From Klebsiella electrica (lineage in GTDB: Bacteria; Pseudomonadota; Gammaproteobacteria; Enterobacterales; Enterobacteriaceae): a stretch of DNA of 64,000 nucleotides. This document shows positions 61,036 to 64,000 of this stretch, piece by piece. The translations under genes were made by a program, and so were the position numbers. The DNA is taken from contig NZ_CP041247.1 of NCBI RefSeq assembly GCF_006711645.1, forward strand, positions 2,480,001 to 2,544,000, written 5' to 3'. Every line of letters begins with the position of its first letter. The first letter of the stretch is position 1. The notes under the pieces were generated by a model. It ran no database searches and was not told the DNA's origin. It saw nothing but the letters and a program-made list of their open reading frames with translations.

Positions 61036-61050
61036 ATCGCTTCACCCCGT

Positions 61051-62250
61051 TCAGGAGTGGTGAGGCTGATGATCGTCCAGCGACACCGGCCAGCGGCGGA
61101 ATATCATGATTGACCACACCAGCGCCACCAGCGCCGGAATCGCCCCGATGTAGCCGATAGAGTCCATTGAAAGATGGGTACTGACCTGACTACCAACCAG
61201 CGCCCCCGCGCCGATACCGATATTAAAGATCCCCGAAAACAGCGACATCGCCACATCGGTGGCATCCGGCGCCAGCGCCAGAACCTTGACCTGCATCCCC
61301 AGACCAATAATCATGATTGCGATGCCCCAGAAGAGGCTCAATATGATCAGGTGGTGGGCGTTTTGCGCTGCCGGCAACAGCAGCAGCAGACTGATCAGCA
61401 GCAGGCCAATGGCGCTGCTAATCAGCCCGGAAGCATGCTTGTTGCCCAGTTTGCCAAACAGCACGCTGCCGACGATCCCCGCGCCGCCAAGGATCAGCAG
61501 CAGCACGGTGGCAAAATTACCGCTCATACCGGCTACCGTTTGTACAAACGGTTCAATATAGCTGTAGGCGGTGTAATGTGCGGTCACCACAATGACGGTC
61601 AGCAGATAGATGCTCAGCAGCGCCGGGCGACGGAACAATACCGGCAGGCTTTTCAGCGAACCGGAATGCTCGCTGGGCAGTCCTGGCAACAGCTTAAACA
61701 GGCATACCAGCGTCGCCAGCGCGCCCAGGCCGATCGCCAGGAAGGTCATCCGCCAGCCAAAATACTGCCCGATAATACGGCCGACAGGAATGCCGAATAC
61801 CATCGCCAGAGCGGTGCCGGTTGCAATCAGACTCAGCGCCTGGGCACGTTTGCCCGGCGGCGCCAGACGGATTGCCAATGCCGAGGTTATCGACCAGAAG
61901 ACCGCGTGCGCAAAGGCGATACCGATGCGGCTGATCACCAGAACGTTAAAGCTCCAGGCAAAGAACGACAGCACATGGCTGGCAATAAACAGAATGAACA
62001 GGCCGATCAGCAGACGGCGACGCTCCATCTGGCTGGTCAACAGCATAAACGGCAGCGACATTAACGCGACCACCCACGCATAGATGGTCAGCATCATGCC
62101 CACCTGCGCGGTTTCCATGCCGAAGCTGTCGGCAATATCGGACAGCAGACCGACCGGAGCGAATTCAGTCGTATTAAAGATGAAAGCGGCGATCGCAAGC
62201 GTGACTACCCGAAGCCACGCGACTCTGCGTGAAACCGTGTTTGTAATCAT
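61051..62250 (-). CDS. sotB: Sugar efflux transporter SotB
   Basis: A 399-residue twelve-span MFS exporter that matches E. coli SotB (YdeA) closely from M-I-T-N-T-V-S-R through [15 protein letters not shown] to the C-terminal I-F-R-R-W-P-V. It exports arabinose and related sugars. I start at 62250 because this Met gives the known N-terminus; the frame continues 31 codons further upstream without homology. It is convergent with marC as in E. coli. Confidence 0.94.
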   Translation of the reverse strand: MITNTVSRRVAWLRVVTLAIAAFIFNTTEFAPVGLLSDIADSFGMETAQVGMMLTIYAWVVALMSLPFMLLTSQMERRRLLIGLFILFIASHVLSFFAWSFNVLVISRIGIAFAHAVFWSITSALAIRLAPPGKRAQALSLIATGTALAMVFGIPVGRIIGQYFGWRMTFLAIGLGALATLVCLFKLLPGLPSEHSGSLKSLPVLFRRPALLSIYLLTVIVVTAHYTAYSYIEPFVQTVAGMSGNFATVLLLILGGAGIVGSVLFGKLGNKHASGLISSAIGLLLISLLLLLPAAQNAHHLIILSLFWGIAIMIIGLGMQVKVLALAPDATDVAMSLFSGIFNIGIGAGALVGSQVSTHLSMDSIGYIGAIPALVALVWSIMIFRRWPVSLDDHQPHHS

Positions 62251-62454
62251 AGATTCTGCGCTGGTTACTAAAGAGGAAGAAGAGGGCGCGATCTTAAAAC
62301 GATTGCTGGTGAAAATACAATCGTTTTGTGATCTGGATCTCATTATGTCGCCGGTGGCAGCGAAAAGCTAACGGATTCATTTTTATATAGATCGTGTACA
62401 TGCTCCGCTTTTATGTCATGTTGAAGAAAAGTAAAAAACAGGAACAGTTGTATG

Positions 62455-63246
62455 ATGCAGGAAATTGATTTTTACCTGGTAGACGCTTTCAGCGATCGCA
62501 ATTTTGGCGGCAACGCCGCCGCGGTGTGTCCACTCACCGAATGGCTACCGGACGAAACGCTGCTGAGCATGGCGCAGCAGCACAACCAGTCTGAGACCGC
62601 CTTTTTTGTGCGCACCGATGAGGGTTATGAGCTGCGCTGGTTCACCACGCAGCATGAGATTAACCTCTGCGGCCACGCCACGCTGGCCTCGGCGCATATT
62701 ATCTTTGAATATCTCGACCATCCTTACGCCACTATCGTGTTCAGTACCCGTTTTGTCGGGGAGCTGCGGGTGACGCGCAACGGCGACTGGCTGACGTTAG
62801 ACTTCCCGGCGTGGCAAACCACTCCGGTTAGCGCGCCGCCGCCGGAGCTGCTTGCCGGGCTGGGGCTGGACACCGCGGTAGAGATTCGCGAGGGGCGGGA
62901 CTATCTGGTGGTCCTCGAAAATCGCCAGCAGGTTGAGGCCGTGCGGCCGAATATGTCGTTGCTTGCGCAGACGGGCAAAATGATCTGCGTCAGCGCCGCC
63001 GATGAGCAATATGATTTTGTGAGCCGCTTTTTCTGCCCGGGCGAGGGTGTTTTCGAAGACCCGGTGACCGGCTCGGCGCACAGTATGCTGATCCCCTACT
63101 GGGGGGAGAAACTGGCTAAGACGACCATGCAGGCGCGGCAGGTTTCCGCACGCGGCGGCGATCTGCGCTGCCAGTGGCAGGGCGATCGGGTGTTGATTGG
63201 CGGGCAGGCGATAACGTACATGACGGGCACCATCACGCTACGTTAA
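62455..63246 (+). CDS. PhzF-family isomerase-like protein (first copy)
   Basis: A 263-residue protein of the PhzF/YddE fold. Start region D-A-F-S-D-R-N-F-G-G-N-A-A-A-V-C, then Q-S-E-T-A-F near residue 44 with the catalytic-type Glu, C-G-H-A-T-L-A-S-A-H near 70, and E-D-P-V-T-G-S-A-H near 204. These motifs define diaminopimelate-epimerase-like PhzF proteins, mostly of unknown substrate. There are two neighbouring start ATGs; M-Q-E-I-D-F is used. A second, similar gene follows after 9 bases. Confidence 0.9.
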   Translation: MQEIDFYLVDAFSDRNFGGNAAAVCPLTEWLPDETLLSMAQQHNQSETAFFVRTDEGYELRWFTTQHEINLCGHATLASAHIIFEYLDHPYATIVFSTRFVGELRVTRNGDWLTLDFPAWQTTPVSAPPPELLAGLGLDTAVEIREGRDYLVVLENRQQVEAVRPNMSLLAQTGKMICVSAADEQYDFVSRFFCPGEGVFEDPVTGSAHSMLIPYWGEKLAKTTMQARQVSARGGDLRCQWQGDRVLIGGQAITYMTGTITLR

Positions 63247-63255
63247 GGAGATACC

Positions 63256-64000
63256 GTGAAAGAGATCCCCGTGTATCTGGTTTCTGCGTTCAGTGAACGG
63301 CCCTTTTCCGGTAACCCGGCGGCGGTCTGTCTGCTGGACGCATGGCTGGCGGATGATGTGTTGCTGAAGATGGCGCAGGAGCATAATCAGTCTGAAACCG
63401 CTTTCGTGGTGCGCGAGGGGGAGTCGTTTTCTCTGCGTTGGTTCACGACCCGCAATGAAGTCAATCTGTGCGGTCACGCGACGCTCGCCAGCGCACACGT
63501 TATTTTTCATCATCTTGACTTCCCACACGCGGTGATTCATTTCGCGACTGCGTCCGGTCGCCTGACCGTGAGCCGGGAAGGGGACTGGCTGACCCTCGAT
63601 TTCCCGGCGGGCGCCACGCAAGAAACGACTCCGCCTGCGGCCCTGCTGGCCGGATTAGGCGTTGAGCGGTACGTCAGCGCCCGCCGTGGCCGGGCATGGC
63701 TTATCGAGCTGGCCAGCCGCGAAGAGGTTGCCGCCGTGCGTCCGACTATCGAGACCATGATGTCCGGAGAACATAAGGTGACGATTACCGCTCCCGGCGA
63801 TGGCGAGTATGACTTCGTCAGCCGCTTTTTCTCTCCGGGAGAAGCCGTATGGGAAGATCCGGTCACCGGTTCGGCGCATACCATGCTGATCCCGTTCTGG
63901 AGCGCGAAGCTGGGGAAAAGCAAAATGCTGGCCCGCCAGATATCGGCACGCGGCGGCGATATTCGCTGTGAACTGAAGGGCGACCGCGTGCTGATGGCCG
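63256..64000 (+). CDS. PhzF-family isomerase-like protein (second copy, 3' cut by window)
   Basis: GTG start with AAGGAG five bases upstream; 248 codons are visible before the window ends. The motifs repeat those of the first copy: S-A-F-S-E-R-P-F-S-G-N-P-A-A-V near residue 10-24, Q-S-E-T-A-F near 47, C-G-H-A-T-L near 73, and E-D-P-V-T-G-S-A-H near 205. So it is a tandem paralogue. The two may form a heterodimer or act on related compounds (inference). Confidence 0.88.
   Translation, partial: MKEIPVYLVSAFSERPFSGNPAAVCLLDAWLADDVLLKMAQEHNQSETAFVVREGESFSLRWFTTRNEVNLCGHATLASAHVIFHHLDFPHAVIHFATASGRLTVSREGDWLTLDFPAGATQETTPPAALLAGLGVERYVSARRGRAWLIELASREEVAAVRPTIETMMSGEHKVTITAPGDGEYDFVSRFFSPGEAVWEDPVTGSAHTMLIPFWSAKLGKSKMLARQISARGGDIRCELKGDRVLMA

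Noticed and set aside
61174..62064. Long open frame (296 codons) on the plus strand
   Set aside because: It lies wholly antisense to sotB, is extremely rich in Gln, Arg and Asp as reverse frames of membrane genes are, and shows no motif.

Overview
The window is chromosomal DNA of an enterobacterium close to Klebsiella (Klebsiella oxytoca complex or Raoultella is my best guess; inferred from gene content and protein similarity, not from a search). The strongest anchors are genes recognisable at near-identity to E. coli: mgtS, ydeE, eamA, marB, marA, marR, marC and sotB. In E. coli K-12 these form one compact run (sotB-marC-marRAB-eamA-ydeE-mgtS). Here the order and relative strands are kept, but the run is broken by two large accessory blocks: about 24 kb between mgtS and ydeE, and about 24 kb between eamA and marB.

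Region by region. (1) 1-5.6 kb: the end of a CigR/RcnB-like gene, a tautomerase with a divergent HxlR regulator, and a minus-strand group of small oxidoreductases (a broken SDR, a YciI-like protein, an intact SDR, a Rossmann-fold protein) with an AraC regulator. (2) 6.1-7.3 kb: several very small membrane proteins, including mgtS behind a good PhoP box. (3) 7.3-10.1 kb: ftrA with a divergent rhodanese, and a cobalamin-independent methionine synthase-like gene behind a perfect MetR-type site. (4) 10.2-15.8 kb: urtABCDE, a urea ABC transporter behind a consensus sigma-54 promoter, so probably nitrogen regulated. (5) 16.6-31.3 kb: a full Tad/Flp pilus locus (pilin, CpaB, secretin, TadZ, TadA, TadB, TadC, TadD, prepilin peptidase, TadE, TadF, TadG-like vWA protein, VirB1-like transglycosylase). 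Two things stand out: a single-base frameshift in a G7 run inside the TadA Walker A motif, and an embedded cassette of two roadblock-fold proteins around a Ras-like GTPase, flanked by two unrecognised proteins. (6) 31.3-36.7 kb: an XRE regulator, ydeE, eamA, LysR/LysE, gene remnants, and a TolA-C-like lipoprotein. (7) 36.8-46.6 kb: a LacI-controlled catabolic island: a ribose-type ABC transporter with phosphotriesterase-like, glutamine-amidotransferase-like and M20 peptidase genes on one side, and a binding protein, PfkB kinase, BtpA/SgcQ-like protein and TenA on the other. Two perfect 14-bp operators precede the transporter operon. (8) 47-57 kb: AraC regulator, secreted hydrolase, TupA-like ATP-grasp protein, a two-component system, an ISKpn26-like IS5 element inserted just upstream of a beta-lactamase-fold hydrolase, and an MFS transporter. 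(9) 57.4-64 kb: a lipoprotein, glutathione peroxidase, the mar locus with its operators, sotB, and two tandem PhzF genes, the second running off the window.

The most novel-looking element is the roadblock-GTPase-roadblock cassette inside the Tad pilus operon. It resembles the MglA/MglB and Streptomyces conservon (CvnB/CvnD) pairs and suggests GTPase control of pilus assembly or placement. The LacI-controlled island is the second candidate: its enzyme combination does not match any pathway I can name.
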